A stretch of DNA of 64,000 nt from an uncultured Collinsella sp. (lineage in GTDB: Bacteria; Actinomycetota; Coriobacteriia; Coriobacteriales; Coriobacteriaceae). The notes under the pieces were generated by a model, which worked only from the letters and a program-made list of their open reading frames with translations, made no database searches and was not told where the DNA came from. This document shows positions 16,136-31,796 of the stretch, one piece after another; positions within the stretch are counted from its first letter, which is position 1; each line of letters begins with the position of its first letter. The stretch lies in assembly GCA_900548515.1 (NCBI GenBank), contig URKU01000002.1, positions 1 to 64,000 of the forward strand, in the 5' to 3' direction. Both the position numbers and the translations under genes were made by a program.

Positions 16136-16513
16136 ATGGCTAAGCTTACCACCGATGAGATCATCGATGCTCTTAAGGAAATGACCCTTCTCGAGGCTTC
16201 CGAGCTCGTCAAGGCTATCGAGGACACCTTCGGCGTTTCCGCCGCTGCTCCTGCCGCCGTTGTCGCCGCTCCTGCTGCTGGCGCTGCTGAGGCCGAGGAG
16301 AAGACCGAGTTTGACGTCGTGCTCGAGGGCTTCGGCGACAACAAGATCCAGGTCATCAAGGCCGTCCGTGAGCTCACCAACCTTGGCCTGAAGGAGGCCA
16401 AGGAGGTCGTCGAGGGCGCTCCCAAGACTGTTCTCGAGGGTGCCAAGAAGGAGGACGCCGAGGCTGCCAAGGAGAAGCTCGAGGCTGCTGGCGCTGCTGT
16501 CACCCTCAAGTAA
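16136..16513 (+). CDS. rplL: 50S ribosomal protein L7/L12
   Basis: This 125-residue stalk protein recruits translation factors. It has an N-terminal dimer domain ([22 protein letters not shown]), an Ala-rich hinge (residues about 38-55) and the conserved C-terminal domain [22 protein letters not shown] with [14 protein letters not shown]. The ATG at 16136 follows AAAGGACTT; a longer reading from 16103 starts in untranslated sequence. A strong terminator ends the unit. Confidence 0.97.
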   Translation: MAKLTTDEIIDALKEMTLLEASELVKAIEDTFGVSAAAPAAVVAAPAAGAAEAEEKTEFDVVLEGFGDNKIQVIKAVRELTNLGLKEAKEVVEGAPKTVLEGAKKEDAEAAKEKLEAAGAAVTLK

Positions 16514-16541
16514 TCAGGCTTTCTCGCCAGATTTCTTTGCA

Positions 16542-16574
16542 GACGGGGTTCGCATTGCGAGCCCCGTCTTTTTT
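16542..16574 (+). terminator. Rho-independent terminator of rplJ-rplL
   Basis: GACGGGGTTCGC pairs with GCGAGCCCCGTC (one G-U) and TTTTTT follows, 29 bases after the rplL stop. The remaining 250 bases up to galU hold only its promoter. Confidence 0.92.
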
Positions 16575-16703
16575 GTTTTTCGGTCCCTCGACATCGGTAG
16601 CTCAAACTGCCATGTTCTGTGATTTGCGTCGTATCGGGTGCCCTGCCGTTGGGCAATAAAATTGCACCATTCGAGCAATAATTTGCGTTGACCTGCTGAA
16701 GAA

Positions 16704-16731
16704 TTGTCTCTGCCTTGTAGTGACATATAGT
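16704..16731 (+). promoter_or_regulatory. Candidate promoter of galU
   Basis: TTGTCT and TATAGT are 16 bases apart, 97 bases before the galU ATG. Found by eye. Confidence 0.5.
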
Positions 16732-16827
16732 TCCAGCGGTAAGATGCTTGGGTATCGCAATTTGGTCTGCGGCTGTGTGCCGCACGCATGGGGCGCTTTT
16801 GCGCCTGCGAAAGGATCCTTGAATAAC

Positions 16828-17736
16828 ATGAAGGCAATCATCCCCGCCGCCGGTCTTGGCACGCGTTTTCTGCCTGGCACCAAGTGCACGCCCAAAGAGA
16901 TGCTGCCGGTGCTCGACAAGCCCGTCATTCAGTACGTCGTCGAGGAGGCGCTCGATCCCGAGGAGGTCGACGACGCCATCATCGTTACTTCTCCCGGTAA
17001 GCCCGAGCTACTGAACTACTTCCAGCCCGATCGCTCGCTCGAGAACCTGCTGCGCGAGCGCGGCAAGAACGCCTATGCCGACGCCGTCGCCCACGCTGGC
17101 GGTATGCCGGTCGACTTCCGTTATCAGTACGAGCCCAAGGGCCTCGGCCATGCTATCCGCTCTGCTGCCGACGCCGTGGCAGGGGAGAACTTCCTGGTTC
17201 TTCTGGGCGACTACGTTGTGCCTAATCGCGACATCTGCGACAAGATGCTCGCCGTTTCCAAGGAGCACGGTGGAGCTTCGGTTATCGCCGTCGCTGCTTG
17301 CTCGCCCGAGGAAGTCAGCCGCTACGGCGTTATCGCCGGTGAGCGCGTCGGTTCGCTCGAGGGCGCCGAGGACGTTGCCGATGCCGAGCCGGGCGCTGTC
17401 TGGCGCATCGGCGGTCTGGTCGAGAAGCCCGCTCCCGAGGCTGCTCCGTCCAACCTGTACATCGTCGGTCGCTACCTGCTGAGCCCGCTGGTCATGGACC
17501 TGCTGGCAGATCAGCAGGCCGGCAAGGGCGGCGAGATCCAGCTCACCGACGCCATGGCCCGTTCGCTCGACCGCGAGGCCATGTATGCCGTCGTCATCGA
17601 CCCGCTGTCGGGCTACGACACCGGCACTCCCTCTGGCTGGATGGCCACTAACGCCCTCATGGCTGCAAGCGACCCCCGCTTTGCCGATGCCTTCTGGGAC
17701 GCCATCGACGAGCGCGGCGGATTGATGCGCAAGTAA
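16828..17736 (+). CDS. galU: UTP-glucose-1-phosphate uridylyltransferase
   Basis: This 302-residue nucleotidyltransferase makes UDP-glucose from UTP and glucose-1-phosphate for cell-wall and capsule sugars and the Leloir pathway. The nucleotide-binding signature AAGLGTRFLPGTKCTPKEML lies at the N terminus, followed by VLDKPVIQYVVEEAL, and EPKGLGHAI lies near residue 95. The ATG at 16828 starts directly at the conserved MKAIIPAAG; longer in-frame readings to 16720 have no conserved residues. It is a single-gene unit with its own promoter and terminator. Confidence 0.95.
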   Translation: MKAIIPAAGLGTRFLPGTKCTPKEMLPVLDKPVIQYVVEEALDPEEVDDAIIVTSPGKPELLNYFQPDRSLENLLRERGKNAYADAVAHAGGMPVDFRYQYEPKGLGHAIRSAADAVAGENFLVLLGDYVVPNRDICDKMLAVSKEHGGASVIAVAACSPEEVSRYGVIAGERVGSLEGAEDVADAEPGAVWRIGGLVEKPAPEAAPSNLYIVGRYLLSPLVMDLLADQQAGKGGEIQLTDAMARSLDREAMYAVVIDPLSGYDTGTPSGWMATNALMAASDPRFADAFWDAIDERGGLMRK

Positions 17737-17756
17737 GCCTTCGGGCATCGACATTT

Positions 17757-17790
17757 ACGGGCGCGGACTTCGGTTCGCGCCCGTTTTTTA
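17757..17790 (+). terminator. Rho-independent terminator of galU
   Basis: ACGGGCGCG pairs with CGCGCCCGT across a 10-base loop, with TTTTTTA after it, about 20 bases past the galU stop. Confidence 0.92.
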
Positions 17791-17832
17791 TAAGAGCTGC
17801 GATTGCCAGCCCTCTGTTCACAGAAAATATAT

Positions 17833-17844
17833 GAACAGATGTTC
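17833..17844. promoter_or_regulatory. LexA/SOS-box-like palindrome
   Basis: GAACAGATGTTC fits the Gram-positive SOS box core GAAC-N4-GTTC and matches 12 of 14 positions of the consensus CGAACRNRYGTTYC when flanks are counted. It lies between the galU terminator and the rpoB promoter, where no SOS gene is present, so it may be fortuitous. Confidence 0.3.
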
Positions 17845-17922
17845 GATATACATACATCTACCTGCGTGTTTTCTGTCGAAAAACTTTGCTACTCCAAAAA
17901 CTCAATCGCGTCAAGGCTTTTC

Positions 17923-17950
17923 TTGCCCAACGGTCGGTACCTGATAAACT
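17923..17950 (+). promoter_or_regulatory. Candidate promoter of rpoB-rpoC
   Basis: TTGCCC and TAAACT are 16 bases apart, 73 bases before the rpoB GTG. It is the best sigma-70-like pair in the gap. Confidence 0.45.
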
Positions 17951-18023
17951 ATTAGGTTGCGATAACTGGCGAAGCTATGCCTCGCCAACCCACCGAGCAT
18001 TTCCGTGAAGGAGGAAAAACCTG

Positions 18024-21515
<3,492 letters not shown>

Positions 21516-21521
21516 TTGACT

Positions 21522-25997
<4,476 letters not shown>

Positions 25998-26025
25998 TTT
26001 CCTAGTACGTTAACCGCCCTTCCAA

Positions 26026-26062
26026 AGACCCGCTTCCCAACAGGGGAGCGGGTCTTTTTTGT
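26026..26062 (+). terminator. Rho-independent terminator of rpoBC
   Basis: AGACCCGCTTCCC pairs with GGGGAGCGGGTCT around a 4-base loop, followed by TTTTTTG, about 30 bases past the rpoC stop. Confidence 0.93.
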
Positions 26063-26068
26063 TGAAGA

Positions 26069-26106
26069 AAACCTGTCAAAAGGGGATAGGTTTATTTTGG
26101 TAGGTT
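26069..26106 (-). repeat. Dispersed 40-bp hairpin repeat, copy 1
   Basis: Read on minus, this copy has the core CCAAAATAAACCTATCC flanked by CCTACC and TTTTGACAGG, the same pattern as 27848-27900 and 54048-54099. The arms CCTRCCAAAA and TTTTGRCAGG are inverted, with a conserved TAAACCTGTCC loop. Confidence 0.65.
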
Positions 26107-26121
26107 ATTCCTGCTTGAATT

Positions 26122-26150
26122 TGAAACATTTCGTTCGGTCAAAGCGTATC
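26122..26150 (+). promoter_or_regulatory. ECF-type promoter of the sigma factor gene
   Basis: TGAAAC and CGTATC are exactly 17 bases apart, 48 bases before the sigma gene ATG. This is the classic group IV (ECF) promoter layout and suggests that the sigma factor transcribes its own gene. Confidence 0.6.
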
Positions 26151-26198
26151 TATGGTGAGGGCCTCAGCAAGAATCATTAACGTCACCGGGAGGTGATT

Positions 26199-26717
26199 AT
26201 GGAAGAACAAGCATTTAGACAGGCGGTCGAAGATCACCGGGATGTTGTGTTTCGGATCGCATTGACGTACCTGCGCGATCGTGCCGACGCCGACGATGTT
26301 GCCCAAGATGTCTTTCTTAAGTTGCTTAAAAACGATGGAAACTTTGAAAGCTGGGAACATCTTCGTCGATGGCTTATCCGGGTCACGATCAATGAATGCA
26401 AATCTCTCTTTCGAAAGCCATGGAGGCGTGTGGAGGATATTGAGAACCTGGCCGATTCGCTTTCGGCAGCGCAGGAGGAGACCAAGGCGGTCCTGTCAGA
26501 CGTTATGCGACTTCCGGAACGATTCCGTGTTCCCATCATGCTCTATTACTATCTGGGCTTTTCGACCTCAGAGATTGCCGAGTTATTGCATGTGCCAGCC
26601 GCGACTGTTCGAACGCGTTTGGCTCGCGGCAGATCGAAGCTCAAGTTCATCCTAGAGGAGGGCGACCGTGAAATCCAATCAAATCAAGCAGGCCTTCGAG
26701 TCCGTCCAAGCCGATAG
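26199..26717 (+). CDS. ECF-type RNA polymerase sigma factor
   Basis: This 172-residue sigma factor has only regions 2 and 4. Region 2 is AFRQAVEDHRDVVFRIALTYL with DADDVAQDVFLKLL, and region 4 is the helix-turn-helix LPERFRVPIMLYYYLGFSTSEIAELLHVPAATVRTRLARGRSKL. It redirects RNA polymerase to a specific regulon when released from its partner. The ATG at 26199 follows GGGAGG at ideal distance; a GTG two codons upstream lies within that site. It overlaps the next gene by 50 bases and has an ECF-type promoter upstream, so it is probably self-controlled. The GC content is lower than in the surrounding rpo and rps genes. Confidence 0.92.
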   Translation: MEEQAFRQAVEDHRDVVFRIALTYLRDRADADDVAQDVFLKLLKNDGNFESWEHLRRWLIRVTINECKSLFRKPWRRVEDIENLADSLSAAQEETKAVLSDVMRLPERFRVPIMLYYYLGFSTSEIAELLHVPAATVRTRLARGRSKLKFILEEGDREIQSNQAGLRVRPSR

Positions 26718-27744
26718 CGATCTTGCTGACCGTGTTCTTTATGCCGCTGCTGGTGAGCCGCTTCGCCGAAAGGGTCACGCGAAGCCTCTGTATGTTGCCG
26801 TGATCGGATGCCTTGCCGGAGTGCTGGCGACCGGAGGGGTCGCCTACGCCGTCGTCAATTCCAGCTATTTTGCCTCTGCCTGGGGAAACCACGGCAACGG
26901 GGATTCCATTACCTGGACCAACGGCGGCTCATCGGGAACTAAATATACCTACACCAGAGAGTTTGGCGATGGCATCGCGCCCCAAAGCCTGGAAGGCGCA
27001 GTCCAGGAGGTTAATCTGTCCGTCGAGGGCAACGGCTATACGCTTGATATCCATGAGATGGCAATCGACCAAAACGGCTGCGGAGCCGTGACGTTTACGT
27101 TGTCCAATCCAAATGGAGTTAACTACTACAAGCCAGCAGCAGAGATTGGCGAACTTGTTCTCTATGGTGAAGAAGAGCAGGGCATCGGCACGCCCGATAT
27201 GAAGTTCGGCGAGGAATGGCCTGACACACGCAGCACAATTGATAAGGACACATCAAGCGATACTGTCATTAATGGCACGATGTACTTTGCCGCTATGGAT
27301 CGCGAGCGAGATTTGCAACATGCTGTCACCTGGAATATCCATTGGACCGAGGGTGAAGGTGAGAGTGCGAGGCGGTTTGAGGCGTCGACACCCGAGTTCA
27401 ATATTGGAGCGTACGTCGATACAAAGGAACTCCGCTCCGGTGACTCGCCTCTTGAGATTAGCCCGTTTTCCATCCAGACGCACATCGATGATTTGGGCTA
27501 TGAAGCAGTTGATAATAAGCTGACCGTCAGCTACAAGGATGGATCGGAGCAGATTATCGAAGATGACGACGCAGGGGTGTTCAACTTATATTTTTCTTAT
27601 GGGCGCAATAGCGGAGAGAACATCTGGGTGCCAACGAAGTTGATTGATGTCGATCAAGTTGTCTCGGTAACCCTTGAAATTGTGAGGTATACATCAACAG
27701 GGGAGACCGAAACGAAAGAGCCCTTTACCATCGTCTATTCGTAA
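26668..27744 (+). CDS. Membrane-anchored partner of the ECF sigma factor (DUF4179-like)
   Basis: This 358-residue protein has a short cytoplasmic N-terminal tail (residues 1-40), one membrane segment (LYVAVIGCLAGVLATGGVAYAV, about 42-63) and a large outside domain with alternating beta pattern. The GTG start has GAGGAGG before it and lies inside the sigma gene, a common layout for sigma/anti-sigma pairs. The overall build matches DUF4179-type proteins found next to ECF sigma genes. It is a likely anti-sigma or sensor protein; the signal is unknown and no zinc-binding HxxxCxxC motif is visible in the tail. Confidence 0.8.
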   Translation: MKSNQIKQAFESVQADSDLADRVLYAAAGEPLRRKGHAKPLYVAVIGCLAGVLATGGVAYAVVNSSYFASAWGNHGNGDSITWTNGGSSGTKYTYTREFGDGIAPQSLEGAVQEVNLSVEGNGYTLDIHEMAIDQNGCGAVTFTLSNPNGVNYYKPAAEIGELVLYGEEEQGIGTPDMKFGEEWPDTRSTIDKDTSSDTVINGTMYFAAMDRERDLQHAVTWNIHWTEGEGESARRFEASTPEFNIGAYVDTKELRSGDSPLEISPFSIQTHIDDLGYEAVDNKLTVSYKDGSEQIIEDDDAGVFNLYFSYGRNSGENIWVPTKLIDVDQVVSVTLEIVRYTSTGETETKEPFTIVYS

Positions 27745-27749
27745 GGTCT

Positions 27750-27785
27750 GAGGCCGCTTTCTACTAGGGGAAGCGGCCTCTTTTG
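27750..27785 (+). terminator. Rho-independent terminator of the ECF operon
   Basis: GAGGCCGCTT pairs with AAGCGGCCTC across 11 bases and TTTTGC follows, immediately after the partner gene. Confidence 0.85.
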
Positions 27786-27847
27786 CGTTAAATGGAAACG
27801 CCGCCGATTTCCATGCGACAGATGAGAGCAGATTACCGCTGGAGCGC

Positions 27848-27900
27848 GACGTTTCCCCAGATAAAACCGATCAAAATAAACCTGTCCCTTTTTGGCAGGT
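27848..27900 (+). repeat. Dispersed hairpin repeat, copy 2
   Basis: The sequence runs from GACGTTTCCCCAGATAAAACC into CAAAATAAACCTGTCC and TTTTTGGCAGGT. It shares its 5' flank and core with the copy at 54048 and its core with the copy at 26069. It ends 22 bases before the structured element at 27922. Confidence 0.7.
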
Positions 27901-27921
27901 AACGTTGCCCCGACGAGCACA

Positions 27922-28064
27922 TCGGATTCCCGGTCCGGGCGGCCCGCTGTTTAAGTTTGTCGCGAGTTCCGCACGCAAAGGAAAGCACTTAATGTGCTTT
28001 CCGTCTTGCGCAGGACTGTAGAGCAGCAAACTTAAAACCTGGGCCGCCCGGGCCGGAGATCCGA
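27922..28064. repeat. Structured palindromic element, copy 1 (possible Collinsella-1-type RNA)
   Basis: A 38-base left arm (27922-27959) matches the reverse complement of 28027-28064 at 31 positions, with some mismatches allowing G-U. The 67-nt core (27960-28026) starts TCGCGAGTTCCGCACG, contains the perfect hairpin GGAAAGCAC-TTAAT-GTGCTTTCC and ends CAGGACTGTAGAGCAG. A second copy with the same core but unrelated arms is at 45187-45351. It lies 204 bases before rpsL. The name Collinsella-1 RNA is a suggestion from memory of the Rfam motif and was not tested. Confidence 0.75.
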
Positions 28065-28119
28065 CCCGCGCACAGAAGGGGATTCCTTTTGTGTAGGCTT
28101 TGCGGAAATATGGCTATTT

Positions 28120-28145
28120 TGGGATACGCCCGGCGGCGTGGTCTG
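28120..28145 (+). promoter_or_regulatory. Ribosomal-operon upstream motif, rpsL copy
   Basis: GGGATACGCCCGGCGGCGTG lies directly upstream of the rpsL -35 box. Its first half (GGATACGCCCG) equals that of 45401-45426 before rplC and nearly that of 47266-47291 before rplB. Confidence 0.4.
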
Positions 28146-28174
28146 TTGACGGCACAGCTAACGGCACGTATCCT
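28146..28174 (+). promoter_or_regulatory. Promoter of the rpsL-rpsG-fusA-rpsJ operon
   Basis: TTGACG and TATCCT are 17 bases apart, 93 bases before rpsL. It is a strong match and the only good pair in the gap. Confidence 0.7.
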
Positions 28175-28267
28175 ATCGAACTGCGTGTTTCGTAGGGGGA
28201 TGCTGACCCCTCGATTCAAGCCGTTGCACTTTACAGAAAGCTGGAATCATTCGAGAAGGAGTACGCT

Positions 28268-28645
28268 TTGCCTACTATTAACCAGCTGGTTCGCCAGGGC
28301 CGTCGTTCCGTGCCCAAGAAGTCCAAGAACGCTGCTCTGCAGCACAACTCCCAGAAGCGCGGCGTGTGCACCCGCGTCTTCACCACGAGCCCCAAGAAGC
28401 CGAACTCGGCTCTTCGTAAGGTTGCCCGTGTTCGCCTTGTCAACGGCATCGAAGTTACTGCTTACATCCCGGGTGAGGGCCACAACCTGCAGGAGCACTC
28501 CATCGTGCTCGTCCGCGGCGGTCGTGTCCGTGACCTCCCTGGTGTCCGTTATCACGTCATCCGTGGCGCCTACGACGCTGCTCCGGTCCAGAACCGTATG
28601 CAGGCCCGTTCCAAGTACGGTGCTAAGCGCCCCAAGGCTAAATAA
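28268..28645 (+). CDS. rpsL: 30S ribosomal protein S12
   Basis: This 125-residue decoding-site protein starts with TTG after AAGGAG; the second codon begins the conserved [11 protein letters not shown]. The streptomycin-region residues are in [19 protein letters not shown] and [11 protein letters not shown]. It is first in the str operon and is followed by rpsG after 73 bases. Confidence 0.97.
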   Translation: MPTINQLVRQGRRSVPKKSKNAALQHNSQKRGVCTRVFTTSPKKPNSALRKVARVRLVNGIEVTAYIPGEGHNLQEHSIVLVRGGRVRDLPGVRYHVIRGAYDAAPVQNRMQARSKYGAKRPKAK

Positions 28646-28718
28646 GCCTGATAACGTTTTGATACTTTCACCGTGTACCGCCTAAGCGCCGCACGGTAGA
28701 CACTTAAGGAGATTTCAC

Positions 28719-29192
28719 ATGCCGCGTCGTGCAGCAGCTAATCGTCGTGAGGTTCAGCCTGACGCCGTTTACAACAACCGCCTGGTGACTCAGCTCATCA
28801 ACAAGGTCCTTCTTGACGGCAAGAAGGCCACCGCTGAGCGCATCGTTTACACCGCTTTCGAGATCGTTGCCGAGAAGTCCGAGGGTGGCGACGCTCTCGC
28901 TACCTTCAAGAAGGCTATGGACAACGTCAAGCCCACGCTCGAGGTTAAGCCCAAGCGTGTCGGTGGCGCTACCTATCAGGTCCCGATGGAGGTCAACTCC
29001 CGTCGTTCCACCGCTCTGGGTATCCGCTGGATCGTCAACTTCTCCCGCGCTCGCAAGGAGAAGACCATGGCCGAGCGTCTCGCCAACGAGATCCTCGACG
29101 CTTCCAACGGCCTGGGCGCTTCCGTCAAGAAGCGTGAGGACGTCTTCAAGATGGCCGAGGCCAACCGCGCGTTCTCTCACTATCGTTGGTAA
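28719..29192 (+). CDS. rpsG: 30S ribosomal protein S7
   Basis: This 157-residue assembly protein binds the 3' major domain of 16S rRNA. It begins [15 protein letters not shown] and contains the conserved blocks [21 protein letters not shown] and [11 protein letters not shown]. The length and the ending AFSHYRW are typical. The ATG follows AAGGAG. fusA starts 19 bases after its stop. Confidence 0.97.
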   Translation: MPRRAAANRREVQPDAVYNNRLVTQLINKVLLDGKKATAERIVYTAFEIVAEKSEGGDALATFKKAMDNVKPTLEVKPKRVGGATYQVPMEVNSRRSTALGIRWIVNFSRARKEKTMAERLANEILDASNGLGASVKKREDVFKMAEANRAFSHYRW

Positions 29193-29211
29193 GTTAAGGT
29201 AAGGAACTAAC

Positions 29212-31311
29212 ATGGCTAAGCCTAAGTACAAGCTTTCCGATACCCGTAACATCGGCATCATGGCCCACATCGATGCCGGTAAGACCACCACGACCGAGCG
29301 TATTCTTTACTACACCGGTAAGACCCACAAGATCGGTGAGGTCCATGAGGGCGCTGCCACCATGGACTGGATGGTTCAGGAGCAGGAGCGCGGCGTAACC
29401 ATTACCTCCGCTGCTACCACGTGCTTCTGGAACAAGGACGGTAAGGACTACCGCATCCAGATCATCGACACCCCGGGCCACGTTGACTTCACCGCCGAGG
29501 TCGAGCGCTGCCTGCGCGTCCTCGATGGCGCTGTCGCCGTCTTCGACGCCGTTGCCGGCGTTCAGCCCCAGTCTGAGACCGTTTGGCGTCAGGCTTCTAC
29601 CTTCAACGTCCCCCGCATCGCCTTCATCAACAAGTATGACCGCGTGGGCGCTGACTTCTTCAACGCTATCGAGACCATGAAGGATCGTCTCGACGCCAAC
29701 GCTGTGGCCGCTCAGGTCCCGATGGGCGCCGAGGACAACTTCTGGGGCGTTATCGACCTGGTCACCATGACTGCATGGGACTTCAAGGCCGACGAGAAGG
29801 GCATGACCTACCCCGAGCCGATGGACGAGATCCCGGCTGAGTTTGCCGACATCGCTGCCACCAAGCGCGAGGAGCTCCTCGACGCTGCTGCCAGCTTTGA
29901 CGACGAGCTCATGGAGAAGATCCTCATGGAGGAGGACTTCACCGTCGAGGAGCTCAAGGCTGCTCTGCGCAAGGGCGTTCTGGCCAACGAGCTCAACCTC
30001 GTCTTCGTGGGCTCCGCTTACAAGAACAAGGGCGTTCAGGAGCTGCTCGACGCTGTCGTCGACTACCTGCCCAGCCCGCTCGACGTTGAGGCCGTCACCG
30101 GTACCGATCCGGACACCGGCGAGGAGATCCAGCGTCATCCTTCCTTCGACGAGCCCTTCTCCGGCCTGGTCTTCAAGATCATGACCGACCCGTTCGTCGG
30201 TAAGCTCACCTACGTCCGCGTTTACTCCGGCCGCGCTGAGTCCGGCTCCTACGTTGTCAACGCTTCCAACGGTCAGCGCGAGCGTCTCGGCCGCATCCTC
30301 GAGATGAACGCCGCCGAGCGTATCGACCGTGACGACGCCGCTGCCGGCGACATCGTCGCTTGCGTCGGCTTCAAGAACTCCACCACCGGTGACACCCTGT
30401 GCGCCGAGGGCAAGGAGATCGTCCTCGAGAAGATCGAGTTCGCTAAGCCCGTTATCGACGTTGCCATCGAGCCCAAGACTAAGGCCGAGCAGGACAAGAT
30501 GTCCCTGGCTCTGACCAAGCTCGCCGAGGAGGACCCGACCTTCCAGGTGTCCACCAACCACGAGACCGGCCAGACCATCATCGCCGGCATGGGCGAGCTG
30601 CACCTCGAGATCATCGTCGACCGTCTGCTCCGCGAGTTCAAGGTTGACGCTAACGTTGGTAAGCCCCAGGTTGCCTACCGCGAGACCGCTGGTCACGACG
30701 TCGAGAAGGCTGAGGGCAAGTTCGTCCGTCAGTCCGGCGGTCGCGGTCAGTACGGCCACGCCGTCATCAAGCTCGAGAAGATGGAGGAGGGCTTCGGCTA
30801 CGAGTTCGTCAACGCTATCGTCGGCGGCGTCGTGCCCAAGGAGTACATCCCGTCCATCGACAAGGGCATCCAGGAGGCCCTGAACACCGGTGTTATCGCC
30901 GGCTTCCCGGTCCTCGACGTCAAGGTCACCCTGTTCGACGGCTCTTACCACGAGGTCGACTCCTCCGAGGCCGCCTTCAAGATCGCCGGTTCCATGGCTA
31001 TCAAGGACGCCCTCAAGAAGTCCGACCCGCAGCTGCTCGAGCCGATCATGGCTGTCGAGGTCGAGACTCCCGAGCAGTACATGGGCGACGTTATGGGCAA
31101 CCTCTCCGGTCGCCGCGGCAAGATCGAGGGCATGGAGGATCGCAAGAACAGCAAGCTCATCCGTGCCAAGGTGCCGCTGGGCGAGATGTTCGGTTACGCT
31201 ACCGACCTTCGCTCCCAGACCCAGGGCCGTGCATCCTACACGATGCAGTTCGACTCTTATGAGCCCGCGCCCAAGTCCATCGTGGACGAGGTCATGAGCA
31301 AGAACGCCTAA
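29212..31311 (+). CDS. fusA: Elongation factor G
   Basis: This 699-residue GTPase drives translocation and, with RRF, ribosome recycling. It has G1 [20 protein letters not shown]2 [11 protein letters not shown]3 DTPGHVDF and G4 NKYD, then the usual domains II-V. The size is standard. It has the normal place after rpsG. The tuf gene that often follows fusA is absent; rpsJ comes next after 60 bases. Confidence 0.97.
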   Translation: MAKPKYKLSDTRNIGIMAHIDAGKTTTTERILYYTGKTHKIGEVHEGAATMDWMVQEQERGVTITSAATTCFWNKDGKDYRIQIIDTPGHVDFTAEVERCLRVLDGAVAVFDAVAGVQPQSETVWRQASTFNVPRIAFINKYDRVGADFFNAIETMKDRLDANAVAAQVPMGAEDNFWGVIDLVTMTAWDFKADEKGMTYPEPMDEIPAEFADIAATKREELLDAAASFDDELMEKILMEEDFTVEELKAALRKGVLANELNLVFVGSAYKNKGVQELLDAVVDYLPSPLDVEAVTGTDPDTGEEIQRHPSFDEPFSGLVFKIMTDPFVGKLTYVRVYSGRAESGSYVVNASNGQRERLGRILEMNAAERIDRDDAAAGDIVACVGFKNSTTGDTLCAEGKEIVLEKIEFAKPVIDVAIEPKTKAEQDKMSLALTKLAEEDPTFQVSTNHETGQTIIAGMGELHLEIIVDRLLREFKVDANVGKPQVAYRETAGHDVEKAEGKFVRQSGGRGQYGHAVIKLEKMEEGFGYEFVNAIVGGVVPKEYIPSIDKGIQEALNTGVIAGFPVLDVKVTLFDGSYHEVDSSEAAFKIAGSMAIKDALKKSDPQLLEPIMAVEVETPEQYMGDVMGNLSGRRGKIEGMEDRKNSKLIRAKVPLGEMFGYATDLRSQTQGRASYTMQFDSYEPAPKSIVDEVMSKNA

Positions 31312-31371
31312 GTTCGAGCTCCCTGTTACGTAATCCGCGAGAACGTCTCTCGCACTCTTTGGAGGTTTAAG

Positions 31372-31680
31372 TTGGCTACCCAGAAGATCCGCATTCGCCT
31401 CAAGGGCTATGATCACGAGGTCGTCGATCAGTCCGCGAAGCTCATCATCGAGACCGCTCAGAAGACCGGCGCTCGCGTTTCCGGTCCTGTCCCCCTGCCC
31501 ACCGAGCGCAACCTGTACACGGTTATCCGCTCGCCGCACGTGAACAAGGACTCCCGTGAGCAGTTCGAGATGCGCACTCACAAGCGCCTCATCGACATCC
31601 TCGACCCCACCTCGGGCACCGTTGATTCGCTCATGCGTCTCGACCTCCCCGCTGGCGTCGACATCGACATCAAGCTCTAA
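31372..31680 (+). CDS. rpsJ: 30S ribosomal protein S10
   Basis: This 102-residue S10 protein belongs to the 30S head and to the NusB antitermination complex. The TTG start follows GGAGG. Conserved stretches are [30 protein letters not shown] and [21 protein letters not shown]. In most bacteria rpsJ directly precedes rplC. Here it ends the str operon, a terminator follows, and rplC is 13.9 kb further on. Confidence 0.97.
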   Translation: MATQKIRIRLKGYDHEVVDQSAKLIIETAQKTGARVSGPVPLPTERNLYTVIRSPHVNKDSREQFEMRTHKRLIDILDPTSGTVDSLMRLDLPAGVDIDIKL

Positions 31681-31702
31681 GCGATATCGCTCATAGCTTA
31701 AA

Positions 31703-31741
31703 GGGCCCCGCTGCCGTTACGGTAGCGGGGCCCTTTTGTTT
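31703..31741 (+). terminator. Rho-independent terminator of the str operon
   Basis: A 14-bp stem GGGCCCCGCTGCCG / CGGTAGCGGGGCCC with a 3-base loop is followed by TTTTGTTT, 22 bases after rpsJ. It could also serve birA, converging from the other side (A-rich upstream flank). Confidence 0.92.
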
Positions 31742-31796
31742 AGCATGATGGGATTGGACCGCCGGATAAGGCTGCCGAGCGGCTGGCTGTGGCGCC

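Noticed and set aside
27922..28064. Insertion sequence or MITE with target duplication
   Set aside because: No flanking direct repeat was seen and the arms differ completely between copies, unlike terminal inverted repeats of a transposon. A mobile origin is still possible.
29194..31581. A 795-codon minus frame opposite fusA and rpsJ
   Set aside because: Same codon-bias shadow; no motif and no start signal.
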